Part shown: positions 53,331 to 62,589 of the stretch, piece after piece
How the letters are laid out: the number at the start of each line of letters is the position of its first letter
Position numbering within the stretch: position 1 is the first letter of the stretch
NCBI GenBank assembly: GCA_036747335.1
Contig: DAIOCL010000001.1
Location: 22,839 to 86,838 of the forward strand
Direction: 5' to 3'
Origin: UBA4660 sp002405435
GTDB lineage: Bacteria; Bacteroidota; Bacteroidia; Flavobacteriales_D; Sanyastnellaceae
DNA length: 64,000 bases
Program-made: the position numbers and the translations under genes
The notes under the pieces: generated by a model
Seen by the model: only the letters and a program-made list of their open reading frames with translations
The model's database searches: none
What the model was told of the DNA's origin: nothing

Positions 53331-53493
53331 GCAGGACAAAGAAAGCCAAAGTTCAGCAAGGCCTCCGACCGGCGCATGCCCTGTTGTGAAATAAAGCGTC
53401 ATGGACCTGATGCTGCAGTGTCAAATCTGAATCAGACCACAGCCGCAGCGGGGCGAAATATGCCTGTGCTGCACCCCCTCGCCCCCGGTCACA

Positions 53494-53501
53494 TACATTT
53501 G
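53494..53501 (+). promoter_or_regulatory. Putative -7 box of the topA promoter
   Basis: TACATTTG matches TAnnTTTG exactly, 96 bases upstream of the topA ATG. No -33 TTTG was found. The leader would be the longest seen in the window. Confidence 0.4.
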
Positions 53502-53597
53502 CACACTTTTCCCGGAGTAAAAAACGCCCGCAACAGGGTGCGCGCTTCCGGCAAGGGGTAGCCAACTGCGTCACACAAAACCGCCAGAAAGAGGGAC

Positions 53598-55982
53598 ATG
53601 GGTAAAAATCTTGTAATCGTTGAGTCGCCGGCCAAGGCAAAGACCATTGAAGGATATCTCGGGAAGGACTTCGTGGTGAAGTCAAGTTACGGCCATGTCC
53701 GCGACCTGCCGAAAAATGACGTGGCCATTAACATAGGCAATGACTTTGCTCCGGTGTATGAGGTGAGCGAAGACAAAAAGGAGGTGGTGAAGGAACTGAA
53801 GAAACTCGCTTCGAAATCTGAGACCGTATGGCTGGCCACGGATGAGGACCGCGAAGGAGAAGCCATATCCTGGCACCTGGCCGAGGCATTGGGCCTCGAC
53901 ATCACCAGCACCCGCCGTATTGTCTTTCACGAGATTACCAAAAAAGCTATCCAGTCTGCCATAGAGAAACCCCGAACGATAGACATTGACCTGGTCAATG
54001 CCCAGCAAGCCCGCCGCCTGCTCGACAGGCTGGTGGGTTTTGAACTGAGCCCCGTGCTGTGGAAGAAGGTCAAACAGGGCCTCAGCGCCGGACGTGTGCA
54101 GAGTGTTGCCGTACGCATCATTGTGGAGCGAGAGCGCGAAATCGAACAGTTCAGGTCGAGCACTTTCTTCAATATCCGTGCAGGATTTGACCTGGGAACC
54201 GCTACGCTCAGGGCCGAGTTGTCGCGAAAAATTACAGACCGCCAGGAAGCGGAAGCTTTCCTGAGCCGCTGCATGGGCGCCAGTTTCCGCATTGCCTCGA
54301 TTGAAACCACACCCGGCAAGCGCACCCCCGCGCCGCCCTTTACTACTTCTACCCTGCAGCAGGAAGCCGGCCGCAAACTTGGTTTTAGTGTAAGCCGCAC
54401 GATGGTAGTGGCACAGAAACTATACGAGAGCGGAAAGATCACCTATATGCGTACCGACAGCGTCAACCTGAGTGATTTCGCGCTGGATGCTGCCCGGACG
54501 GAGATCACGCGGGCGTTTGGAGAACGCTATTCGAAAACCCGTCAGTTTACCTCTAAGAGCAAGGGGGCCCAGGAAGCGCACGAAGCCATACGGCCCACCG
54601 ATATGGGTGTGCGTGAAGTAGCGGGCGACCCCGCAGAGCAGCGCCTGTATGACCTGATCTGGAAACGCACGGTGGCCTCACAGATGGCGGATGCCGAACT
54701 CGAAAAAACTACCGCCACTGTCGAGATCAGCACCATGAAAGATGTGTTGCTCGCCCGGGGTGAGGTAATCCGTTTCGACGGGTTTCTGAAGCTCTACCTC
54801 GAGGGTTCAGATGAAGACGACAACGACGATGGCAGCAGCACGATGCTGCCTCCCATCCAGGAAGGCCAGTCGCTGACCCTCGCAGAGATGACAGCCACAC
54901 AGCGCTTTACCCAAAAACCACCCCGATACACGGAAGCCAGTCTGGTAAAGCGGCTCGAAGAACTGGGCATAGGAAGGCCTTCCACCTATGCGCCTACGAT
55001 TTCCACCATACAGCAGCGCGAATACATCGAGAAAAAAGACAAAGAGGGAACGCCGCGTGTATTCGAAATAATGACCCTGCGCAACCAGCAACTGACGCGG
55101 GAGGAAAAGACGGAAAACACCGGTGCCGAAAAGTCCAAGCTCTTCCCCACGGATATCGGCATGGTGGTCAACGATTTTCTGGTTTCGCAGTTTCCCCGGA
55201 TTCTCGACTACGGCTTTACCGCCGCGGTAGAGGCCGAATTTGACGACATCGCCGAGGGCAAGTTGCGCTGGCAGGAGATGCTGCACAGGTTTTACCATCC
55301 CTTTCACAAAGATGTGGAGGAGACCATTGAGCGGGCGGCACGGCAAACCGGCGAACGCGAGCTGGGTACCGATCCGAAATCGGGCAAACCCGTGCTCGTG
55401 CGCATTGCGCGTTTCGGCCCGGTGGTGCAAATAGGCGGCAGTGAAGACGAAGAAAAAAAATACGCCTCACTGCTGAAGGGCCAGAGTATCGGCACCATCA
55501 CCCTGGAAGAAGCCCTGCGGTTGTTTGACCTCCCGCGCACCCTCGGAGAATACCAGGGACAACCGGTATCGGCCGGTATCGGACGTTTTGGTCCCTTTGT
55601 GCGGTGGGGAAGCACCTATGCCTCGCTCCGGGTGCGTGAAGGCGATGATCCTCATACGGTAGAACTGGACCGCGCCGTGAAACTCATTGAAGACAAAATC
55701 AACGGCATCAATGCCAACGATATTCAGAAGTTTGAGGAACGCCCCGATATCAAGGTAGTGCGCGGCCGTTTCGGACCTTATATCAAATGCGGCGACGACA
55801 ACTATAAACTGCCCAAGGGAGCCGATGCGGAAAAGATCACGCTGGCAGAAATTGTGTCCATTATTGAAGATCCGGCCAACAAACCCTCGGGAAAAAAACC
55901 GGTGCGGAAGTTTGCGAAGAAAGGGACGGGCGGAGAAAAAACCCTCAAGAAGGCTGCCGCCAGAAAGCCGGCCCCCAAATAG
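53598..55982 (+). CDS. topA: DNA topoisomerase I (type IA)
   Basis: 794 residues. Toprim domain (NLVIVESPAKAKTIEGYLGKDF, ATDEDREGEAISWHLAEAL), QARRLLDRLVGFELSPVLWKKV, and the catalytic Tyr283 in KITYMRTDSVNLS. The C-terminus has repeated toprim-Crpt-like modules (GRFGPFVRWGSTYASL and GRFGPYIKCGDDNYKLP) in place of Cys4 zinc ribbons, then a basic tail. AAAGAGG lies before the ATG. The frame ends with TAG at 55980-55982, but the next six codons read SVKKKK before another TAG at 56001-56003, so the original tail was probably slightly longer. Removes negative supercoils. Confidence 0.96.
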   Translation: MGKNLVIVESPAKAKTIEGYLGKDFVVKSSYGHVRDLPKNDVAINIGNDFAPVYEVSEDKKEVVKELKKLASKSETVWLATDEDREGEAISWHLAEALGLDITSTRRIVFHEITKKAIQSAIEKPRTIDIDLVNAQQARRLLDRLVGFELSPVLWKKVKQGLSAGRVQSVAVRIIVEREREIEQFRSSTFFNIRAGFDLGTATLRAELSRKITDRQEAEAFLSRCMGASFRIASIETTPGKRTPAPPFTTSTLQQEAGRKLGFSVSRTMVVAQKLYESGKITYMRTDSVNLSDFALDAARTEITRAFGERYSKTRQFTSKSKGAQEAHEAIRPTDMGVREVAGDPAEQRLYDLIWKRTVASQMADAELEKTTATVEISTMKDVLLARGEVIRFDGFLKLYLEGSDEDDNDDGSSTMLPPIQEGQSLTLAEMTATQRFTQKPPRYTEASLVKRLEELGIGRPSTYAPTISTIQQREYIEKKDKEGTPRVFEIMTLRNQQLTREEKTENTGAEKSKLFPTDIGMVVNDFLVSQFPRILDYGFTAAVEAEFDDIAEGKLRWQEMLHRFYHPFHKDVEETIERAARQTGERELGTDPKSGKPVLVRIARFGPVVQIGGSEDEEKKYASLLKGQSIGTITLEEALRLFDLPRTLGEYQGQPVSAGIGRFGPFVRWGSTYASLRVREGDDPHTVELDRAVKLIEDKINGINANDIQKFEERPDIKVVRGRFGPYIKCGDDNYKLPKGADAEKITLAEIVSIIEDPANKPSGKKPVRKFAKKGTGGEKTLKKAAARKPAPK

Positions 55983-56112
55983 TCTGTCAAAAAGAAGAAA
56001 TAGTCCTTTAAAAGCAATGGGCTCCGGGCGCGTCAGAAATCAACAGAGCGACTTCGACAACTTGGTCAGCAGGACTGCGGAAGGGGGTTGACCGGGCCAC
56101 AACTTAGCCCCC

Positions 56113-57279
56113 GTGGACCTCAGTGTATTTCTTTCACCATCTTCATTCAGGGATGAATGGAAAGTGGAAAACCGCGCCTCTCAACTGATCAGGCACGTAC
56201 GATTCTTTGACCCCCAGGAACCCGCGCTGGAAGGCGTGCAACTGGCATTGATCGGTGTAATGGAAGACCGCCAGTCGGGCGTTAACCGCGGATGCGCCGA
56301 AGGCCCCGATGAAATCCGCCGCGAATTTTACCGGCTCTACCTCCCCGACCAGCCTGCAGTGATCATGGACATGGGCAATATCAATGCCGGTGACACCTGG
56401 TCTGACACCTGCTATGCCTTGTCGGAAACCTGCCGCTATCTCATCGCGCAGGGTATTGTCCCCCTGGTGCTCGGGGGCTCACAAGACCTTACCTACGGTA
56501 TGTACACCGCCTACGAAAAGCTCGAGCAGACCGTAAACCTGGTTACCATAGACCACCGGCTTGACTTCGGCAAGGGCGGCGAAGACACCCACCACCACAA
56601 TTACCTCAACCGGATTATTCTGCACAAGCCCAATTTTCTGTTTAACTATTCCAACATCGGACACCAGCGCTACCTGGTGGAGCCCGAACTGATTGAACTG
56701 ATGGCCAATATGTATTTTGACCTCTACAGGCTGGGCGATATGCAGAGCCTGCTGCATCAGGCCGAACCCGCTATCCGCAATGCCGACCTGGTTTCGCTCG
56801 ACATTTCGTCGGTGCGCATGGGCGAGGCGCCGGGCTGCGCCCTGGCAGGGCCTAACGGGTTTTACGGCGACGAAGCCGCCCAACTCTGCCGCTATGCAGG
56901 TATGAGCGATAAACTGAGCGCCTTCGGCATTTTCGAATACAACCCCGGACTCGACCGCAACGGGCAAACCGCCATGTTGCTGGCCCAATTGCTCTGGTGT
57001 TTTGTAGAAGGTTTCAGCCAGCGCAAGCAGGATTACCCCGCCGGCAGCTACGCCGAATACACCAAGTACATGGTCAACGTGGCCGGCGAACAGCACGAAC
57101 TCACCTTTTACAAGAGCCACAAGAGCGACCGGTGGTGGATGGATGTGCCCTACCCTTCCGGCCAGGAAAACCGCTACGAACGCCATCACCTGGTGCCCTG
57201 CTCCTATGAAGAATACCAGCAGGCCACCAACGACGAAGTACCCGACCGGTGGTGGAAGACCTACCAGAAACTGACCTGA
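56113..57279 (+). CDS. Ureohydrolase-fold (arginase/formimidoylglutamase-like) pseudoenzyme of the T9SS locus
   Basis: 388 residues from GTG 56113. The fold is recognisable (GVNRGCAEGPDEIRREFYRLY, VDMGNI-type strand, IVPLVLGGSQDLTYG) but the manganese ligands are altered: GGDH is GGSQD (121-125), DAHxD is DHRLD (147-151), and the third motif SxDxDxxDP is SLDISS (228-233). It is therefore unlikely to act as arginase or formimidoylglutamase. Bacteroidota often carry such a gene next to gldK/porK, and here it precedes porP by 149 bases. A structural or regulatory role for secretion is possible but unproven. Confidence 0.85.
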   Translation: MDLSVFLSPSSFRDEWKVENRASQLIRHVRFFDPQEPALEGVQLALIGVMEDRQSGVNRGCAEGPDEIRREFYRLYLPDQPAVIMDMGNINAGDTWSDTCYALSETCRYLIAQGIVPLVLGGSQDLTYGMYTAYEKLEQTVNLVTIDHRLDFGKGGEDTHHHNYLNRIILHKPNFLFNYSNIGHQRYLVEPELIELMANMYFDLYRLGDMQSLLHQAEPAIRNADLVSLDISSVRMGEAPGCALAGPNGFYGDEAAQLCRYAGMSDKLSAFGIFEYNPGLDRNGQTAMLLAQLLWCFVEGFSQRKQDYPAGSYAEYTKYMVNVAGEQHELTFYKSHKSDRWWMDVPYPSGQENRYERHHLVPCSYEEYQQATNDEVPDRWWKTYQKLT

Positions 57280-57349
57280 AACACGGGCACACGCCCCCTT
57301 TTCCGGTTCTCGCCCGGGAGGGCCCAGGAAGGCCCGCGGATAATTTTTT

Positions 57350-57379
57350 TTTGCAGGTTGGTGAATCTTTTTACTTTCG
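57350..57379 (+). promoter_or_regulatory. Promoter of the porP-gld locus
   Basis: TTTG (57350-57353), 18 bases, TACTTTCG (57372-57379): a good -33/-7 pair for this phylum, ending 49 bases before the porP ATG and downstream of the ureohydrolase gene, so the secretion genes can be transcribed independently. Confidence 0.55.
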
Positions 57380-57428
57380 TGACTTTATCAAAACTGAGAA
57401 GGAACCGATTTTAACCCTCCGACACCTT

Positions 57429-58388
57429 ATGAGATTATTTGCAATTGTTGCTCTTGTTGCCCTTGTTTCACTCACTTCCTACGCACAGCAGGACCCCCAG
57501 TTCACCCAATGGATGTACGACCGCCTGTCGTTTAATCCGGCCGCGGCGGGTATGCGCGACAACTGCGGGGAGCACTGTGTTTCTTCCTTTTACCGCTCCC
57601 AGTGGGACGGTTTTGACCGCGACCCAAAAACCCTGCTGCTGAACTACAGCGGCCAATACGGCAAGAACCTGGGTCTCGGCCTTTCTTACATTGGCGACCG
57701 CCTCGGTCAGGAGCAGAACTCAATTATCCGACTCCACGGCGCCTACCACCACCAAATAGGCAATAATTTCGTTTCCGGTGGCCTGTCGCTGGGCTTTCTG
57801 GGCAAGCGCCTCGGTACCAACTGGGTGTATAACGACGAGAATGACCCGCTGATCAATCCCCTCGAAGCTTCGCAGCAAAACGACGGCACTGTAGACCTGT
57901 CTCTGGGCGGTATGTTTTACCAGCCCGGCAAGTTCTATATAGGGCTTTCGGCCACACACCTCAACGGCGGAGAGCTGGCTGACCTCAACATCAAAACAGC
58001 CCAGCACTTCTACCTCATGGGGGGGTATACCCACGAACTCAACAGTACGATGGACCTGCGGGGTAACGTGTTGGCCAAATCAGACCTTAACGCTGCCGCC
58101 TTCGACGTGAACGCCAACCTCTTGTACGATAAAATGCTCTATGGCGGTATTTCTTTCCGCCCGGGTGATGCCATTGCCCCTATGGTCGGTATGGAATATG
58201 ACCTGGGATGCCAGAAGAAAAAGACCTCAGAGTACTGCCACTGCATACGTGCCGGTTATAGCTACGATATTACCCTGAGCGACATTGCCGACTATAGTTC
58301 AGGCTCACACGAAATTTTTGTGACCTACTGCTTCACCATGCGCACTATCAAGGTGATCCCGATTCACGGAAATCCGAGAAACCTGTAA
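57429..58388 (+). CDS. porP: PorP/SprF-family type IX secretion membrane protein
   Basis: 319 residues from ATG 57429, signal peptide MRLFAIVALVALVSLTSYA then QQDPQFTQWMYDRLSFNPAAAGM, the standard PorP/SprF opening. The rest is a beta-barrel-like sequence with repeated amphipathic strands (LNYSGQYGKNLGLGLSYIGD, GLSLGFLGKRLGT, FYIGLSATHLNGGELAD). PorP/SprF proteins sit in the outer membrane, anchoring particular type IX cargo or the GldK ring. It is followed by gldKLMN, as in the Porphyromonas porPKLMN order. Confidence 0.92.
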   Translation: MRLFAIVALVALVSLTSYAQQDPQFTQWMYDRLSFNPAAAGMRDNCGEHCVSSFYRSQWDGFDRDPKTLLLNYSGQYGKNLGLGLSYIGDRLGQEQNSIIRLHGAYHHQIGNNFVSGGLSLGFLGKRLGTNWVYNDENDPLINPLEASQQNDGTVDLSLGGMFYQPGKFYIGLSATHLNGGELADLNIKTAQHFYLMGGYTHELNSTMDLRGNVLAKSDLNAAAFDVNANLLYDKMLYGGISFRPGDAIAPMVGMEYDLGCQKKKTSEYCHCIRAGYSYDITLSDIADYSSGSHEIFVTYCFTMRTIKVIPIHGNPRNL

Positions 58389-58502
58389 AATAAACTGAAA
58401 CCCTTTGCGTTTAAAGTCCGTAAGCAACCTTCAAACCTGCCTCCTAAAGAGTTTTAGTGCAACCCTTTTCGATTGAAAGTTGTCTACTAATTCAAGGAAA
58501 AC

Positions 58503-59879
58503 ATGAAGAAATCGTTCATTTACCTGCTGGCCTTTTCCGCCCTGCTCGCGAGCTGCTACTCCGGGCCCCGCGGCGAATTGGTGGGCGTCTATCCTCGTGA
58601 GGAATGGATGCAAGTGAATCCCTACGGGATGAACTACATACATTTTGGCTCCTTTACCATGGGCCCCAGCGAGCAAGACGTACCCTATGCCCTCAACACG
58701 CGATCAAAAACCGTCACCATTCCGGCTTTCTACATTGATCAGCACGAAATCTCCAATAACGAATACCGTCAGTTCGTTTACTACGTGCGTGATTCGCTCA
58801 TGCTCGATCTGCTGGCGCAAAACGAATTTGAGGAGTACTTTGTCAATGTAGATGATATGGGTCGGGAACTTGACCGTTTTATCGACAAAGGCTATATCCT
58901 GAATTGGGAAAGCGAAATCGACATGCAGGACGAGGAGATTTTCGACCTGATCTATGACGAATTCTACCTGCAGGGTTCAGACCGATTCTACAACCGCTGG
59001 GAAGTGGACGCCCGCAAACTAAACTACCGTTACTGGTGGATTGACTTTCAGGGTGCTGCAGCCAAGGCGGGCAAAGATGAAGAATACAGTGAGTTGAATG
59101 CGCTCAACCAGTTGCACTCTATACGGGGGCACAGCGACCGCTCTCAGTTTGTGATTGAAGAGACCATCAACATCTACCCAGACACCCTATGCTGGGTGCA
59201 TGATTTTACCTACGGGCACAATGATCCGCTTACCGAAATGTATTTCTGGCATCCCGCCTACGACGACTACCCCGTGGTGGGCGTCACCTGGGCCCAGTGC
59301 AGGGCATTTTGTGCCTGGAGAACCCAGATCCTAAACGACTGGAAGATGATGAACGGAGAGACCTTTGTTCAGCGTTTCCGCCTGCCCAGCGAGGCCGAAT
59401 GGGAATACGCTTCCCGCGGTGGTCTTGAATTATCTCCCTATCCATGGGGAGGCCCCTACGTGAGAAACTACCTCGGTTGTCCGCTGGCCAACTTTAAGCC
59501 CATGCGCGGCGACTATGTCGAAGACAATGGATGTTATACCGTGCCCATCGGATCTTACTCCCCGAACGACTACGGACTATACAACATGGCCGGAAACGTT
59601 GCGGAATGGACCAACACGGCCTACGACGAGTCGTTGTATGACTTTACCCATGACATGAGTCCTGAAAACGACTACCGCGCCCAGAGCGACGATCCGCCCG
59701 CGATGAAGCGGAAGGTCATTCGCGGAGGTTCGTGGAAAGATATCGGGTATTTCATTCAGACCGGCACGCGCTCCTACGAGTACTCTGATACAGCGAAGTC
59801 CTACATCGGATTCCGTTGCGTCATGTCTTACCTCGGACGCGGAAAGAATGTTGAGCCCGAAGACTTCAACGAGGAATAG
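58503..59879 (+). CDS. gldK: Type IX secretion / gliding lipoprotein GldK (PorK)
   Basis: 458 residues. Lipobox ALLASC with Cys18, then a formylglycine-generating-enzyme-like fold: FGSFTMGPSEQD, TVTIPAFYIDQHEISNNEYRQFVYYVRDS, RLPSEAEWEYASRGG, YNMAGNVAEWTN and VIRGGSWKDIGYFIQTGTR, ending with YIGFRCVMSYLG. GldK forms the periplasmic ring with GldN beneath the outer membrane. AAGGAAAAC precedes the ATG. The stop codon is TAG, showing that TAG is an ordinary terminator in this genome. Confidence 0.97.
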   Translation: MKKSFIYLLAFSALLASCYSGPRGELVGVYPREEWMQVNPYGMNYIHFGSFTMGPSEQDVPYALNTRSKTVTIPAFYIDQHEISNNEYRQFVYYVRDSLMLDLLAQNEFEEYFVNVDDMGRELDRFIDKGYILNWESEIDMQDEEIFDLIYDEFYLQGSDRFYNRWEVDARKLNYRYWWIDFQGAAAKAGKDEEYSELNALNQLHSIRGHSDRSQFVIEETINIYPDTLCWVHDFTYGHNDPLTEMYFWHPAYDDYPVVGVTWAQCRAFCAWRTQILNDWKMMNGETFVQRFRLPSEAEWEYASRGGLELSPYPWGGPYVRNYLGCPLANFKPMRGDYVEDNGCYTVPIGSYSPNDYGLYNMAGNVAEWTNTAYDESLYDFTHDMSPENDYRAQSDDPPAMKRKVIRGGSWKDIGYFIQTGTRSYEYSDTAKSYIGFRCVMSYLGRGKNVEPEDFNEE

Positions 59880-59989
59880 CGCACTCAAGGTCATTTAACC
59901 CCCATTTTGTTCTTCCACCCCCACTCCACGTTGACCATCACGTAGCACTTATTATTTCAATCATATAAAACCAAACGCAAGTAAACATC

Positions 59990-60787
59990 ATGAAACCCGG
60001 AAGTAAAGCCTGGAAAAAATTTATGGCCAAGCTCTATGGTATTGGAGCTGCCATTGTAATTGTAGGAGCCCTCTTTAAGATCGAACACTGGGCAGGTGCG
60101 TCGCTCTTCCTCACAGTGGGTCTGCTTACAGAAGCGGTAATCTTCTTCTTCTCAGCCTTCGAGCCTCCGCACGAAGAGCCTGATTGGTCGCTGGTGTATC
60201 CGGAACTTGCAATGGGTGATGCCGATAAAAAGGCGCACAAGGCAGGTCTGACCGGCAAACTCAACAAGAGTGGTTCTTTAACTGAGCAAATAGACAATAT
60301 GCTCAGTGAGGCCAAGGTTGAGCCCGAACTGATTGCCAGCCTGGGAGACGGCATGAGGTCTTTCAGTTCTCAGGCCAAACAACTGTCTGACATCACCAGT
60401 GCAGCCGATGCTTCTCAGGAGTATTCCACCTCGCTGCGCGGTGCCGCCCAAAATGTCTCTTCACTTTCAGACAAATACCGCGAAGCAGCCGAAACCCTGA
60501 CCGGTTTGTCGAGCCACACCAAAGACGGCGAAGCAGCAGGTCACCACCTGCAGAAGATGTCTGAAAACCTCTCTTCACTGAACAACATGTACGAACTGCA
60601 ACTGACTGAACTGGAAAAGTCACGCGCGCTGTTTGGAGATATGTCTGCGCTGATGAAGAATCTTTCAGACTCTGTTGAAGACACCAAACAATACAAGGAA
60701 AGTATCAGTGAACTGGCCAAGAACCTTAAAACCCTTAATACAGTTTACAGCAATATGTTGAATGCTATGGGTTCCGGCAGGGCCTGA
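59990..60787 (+). CDS. gldL: Type IX secretion / gliding motor protein GldL (PorL)
   Basis: 265 residues. Two membrane helices in the first 57 residues (LYGIGAAIVIVGALFKIEHW and LFLTVGLLTEAVIFFFSAF) with Glu48 in the second, matching the protonatable Glu of the GldL proton path. Then PPHEEPDWSLVYPEL and a long helical cytoplasmic part. With GldM it makes the proton-driven rotary motor that energises secretion and gliding. 110 bases after gldK, 60 before gldM. Confidence 0.97.
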   Translation: MKPGSKAWKKFMAKLYGIGAAIVIVGALFKIEHWAGASLFLTVGLLTEAVIFFFSAFEPPHEEPDWSLVYPELAMGDADKKAHKAGLTGKLNKSGSLTEQIDNMLSEAKVEPELIASLGDGMRSFSSQAKQLSDITSAADASQEYSTSLRGAAQNVSSLSDKYREAAETLTGLSSHTKDGEAAGHHLQKMSENLSSLNNMYELQLTELEKSRALFGDMSALMKNLSDSVEDTKQYKESISELAKNLKTLNTVYSNMLNAMGSGRA

Positions 60788-60847
60788 TACCACCGGTGTG
60801 CTACCAAATAAACCATTTTCAATAATCATTTAAACCTGTAAGGAAAA

Positions 60848-62581
60848 ATGGCTGGAGGTAAAGAAACCCCGCGGCAGAAGATGATAGGTATGATGTACCT
60901 TGTTCTTACTGCCCTGCTCGCCCTCAACGTATCAAAGGAAATCCTTGACGCCTTTATCGCGATTGACAAAGGTCTTCACAAGACCAATGCTACCCTGGAT
61001 GCACGTGCCCAGTCATCGCTGGATGCACTGGCCTCTGCGGTAGAAAAAGATCCCGCCAAGGCGCAGAAGTTCCATGAAAAAGGAAAAGAAGTCTCTGCGA
61101 TGATGGACCAAATGGATGTCTACATCGAACAGTTCAAGGCGCACGTGATGGCCGCTTCCATGAAAGGCAACAAAGACGGCAAAGGCTGGGAAGGATATAT
61201 GGAGAATCAGACCACTGCCATATCCCTCGAAAAGGAAAAGGACGGCAAGCCCATCATCACTAAGCCCGACGAAAACCAGAATAACACCACCCTGCTGGTG
61301 GGTAAGGATCCGAGAAAACCCGTCACCACGCCCTGGTCTGCCAATGAACTGAAGGTAAAACTTGAGCAAATGCGCGATAACCTGAAAGGCATCACGCTGC
61401 AAACGGCTACCGGCGCCACCTGGTCGGTTAGCGATGCGCTCAAGGCCAACCTCGACGAGGCCTTTACCCACGGCATGGAAACCGAAGGGAAAGACAAAAA
61501 AGAAGTGACCTGGGAAACCAAACACTTCTACCACGTACCCCTGGCCGCTCTTATTACCTACCTCTCCAAAATCCAGACGGATGTGAAGAAAGCCAAAGGT
61601 GATGTGCTGGCCGAATTGCAGGCCGGTATCAACGCCAAAGACATCAAATTCACTGACGTCACCGTTGCCGTGGTGCCCTCCACCAGCTACGTGTTGCAGG
61701 GAGAAGAGTTTACGGCAGAAATTTACCTGGCTGCGTTCAACCGTACGTCGACCTCCAATGTGTACATCGGTGGTCAGTTTACCGAAATGCCCAGCGACAC
61801 GGTCAAATTCGATCCGAAAAACGCCGCACAAACACTCACCACCGAAGGAGATGGCAAGGCCCGCTTCAAGGTGTCTACCGGTGGCATGTCACTCGGTGAC
61901 CACGGCTACCGCGGTATGATCGAATACACCAAGCCTGACGGCAGTCTCGACCAAATTCCGTTCAACATTCCGCCCTTTACCGTGGCACAACCCGCTTGCG
62001 TGGTCTCTCCCACCCAGATGAATGTGTTTTACCGCGGTCTCGACAACCCGGTGGAAATCTCCGTGCCCGGTGTGGATGTAAACAAGATCAAGCCCAGTAT
62101 TTCTTCCGGTACGCTGTCTCCGGGAGCCAAAAAGGGAGAATACATCGTAAAACCCTCCAACAGCAGCACAGATGCCGTTATCTCAGTAGTGGCCAATGTC
62201 AACGGGAAAGATGTACAGGTGGGCGAAAAGAAATTCAGGGTAAAGCCAATTCCCACACCCATACCGCGTTTCCAGGGAAAGACACCGATGGACAACAGCA
62301 TTGCCAAGTCTTCTGCCATTGCAGGGGCCGGTATTGAAGCGAAAATGGAAAACTTTGACTTTGAGGTTACGGCCTCAGTCAAATCCTTTGTGATGGTGTT
62401 TACCAAAGATGGTCAGGTAATCGATAAGGCCGCTTCCGGAAACAAACTGACAGACGATCAAAAACAAATGATCAGCAGGATGAAACCGGGCGAACGGCTT
62501 TACGTGGAAAAGATCGTGGCCAAAATGCCCGACGGTCAGGACCGCAACCTGCCCAATCTTTCGCTGAGAATTACCAACTAA
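60848..62581 (+). CDS. gldM: Type IX secretion / gliding motor protein GldM (PorM)
   Basis: 577 residues. N-terminal ETPRQKMIGMMYLVLTALLALNVSKEILDAF is the single membrane helix that packs inside the GldL pentamer; the rest is the periplasmic shaft of four beta domains, including SYVLQGEEFTAEIYLAAF and IKPSISSGTLSPGAKKGEYIVKP. It transmits motor torque to the GldKN ring. AAGGAAAA lies before the ATG. Ends 8 bases before gldN. Confidence 0.97.
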   Translation: MAGGKETPRQKMIGMMYLVLTALLALNVSKEILDAFIAIDKGLHKTNATLDARAQSSLDALASAVEKDPAKAQKFHEKGKEVSAMMDQMDVYIEQFKAHVMAASMKGNKDGKGWEGYMENQTTAISLEKEKDGKPIITKPDENQNNTTLLVGKDPRKPVTTPWSANELKVKLEQMRDNLKGITLQTATGATWSVSDALKANLDEAFTHGMETEGKDKKEVTWETKHFYHVPLAALITYLSKIQTDVKKAKGDVLAELQAGINAKDIKFTDVTVAVVPSTSYVLQGEEFTAEIYLAAFNRTSTSNVYIGGQFTEMPSDTVKFDPKNAAQTLTTEGDGKARFKVSTGGMSLGDHGYRGMIEYTKPDGSLDQIPFNIPPFTVAQPACVVSPTQMNVFYRGLDNPVEISVPGVDVNKIKPSISSGTLSPGAKKGEYIVKPSNSSTDAVISVVANVNGKDVQVGEKKFRVKPIPTPIPRFQGKTPMDNSIAKSSAIAGAGIEAKMENFDFEVTASVKSFVMVFTKDGQVIDKAASGNKLTDDQKQMISRMKPGERLYVEKIVAKMPDGQDRNLPNLSLRITN

Positions 62582-62589
62582 TTAAAAAC

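Noticed and set aside
52668..53561. 297-codon plus frame over the YhhQ gene
   Set aside because: Antisense to a well-supported transporter; no signal, domain or start context.
53331..53597. preQ1 riboswitch upstream of the queuosine-precursor transporter
   Set aside because: The likely -7 box is only about seven bases from the start codon, leaving no room for an aptamer, and no preQ1-type pseudoknot was seen.
7834..55982. Genome-wide reassignment of TAG or TAA to an amino acid
   Set aside because: gldK ends with TAG and rpsT, sucC, gatB and gldM end with TAA exactly where the families end, so these codons still terminate. Only two or three sites look abnormal.
61013..61831. 272-codon frame antisense to gldM
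   Set aside because: gldM is certain on the plus strand; the antisense translation is Gly/Phe/Val-rich shadow sequence.
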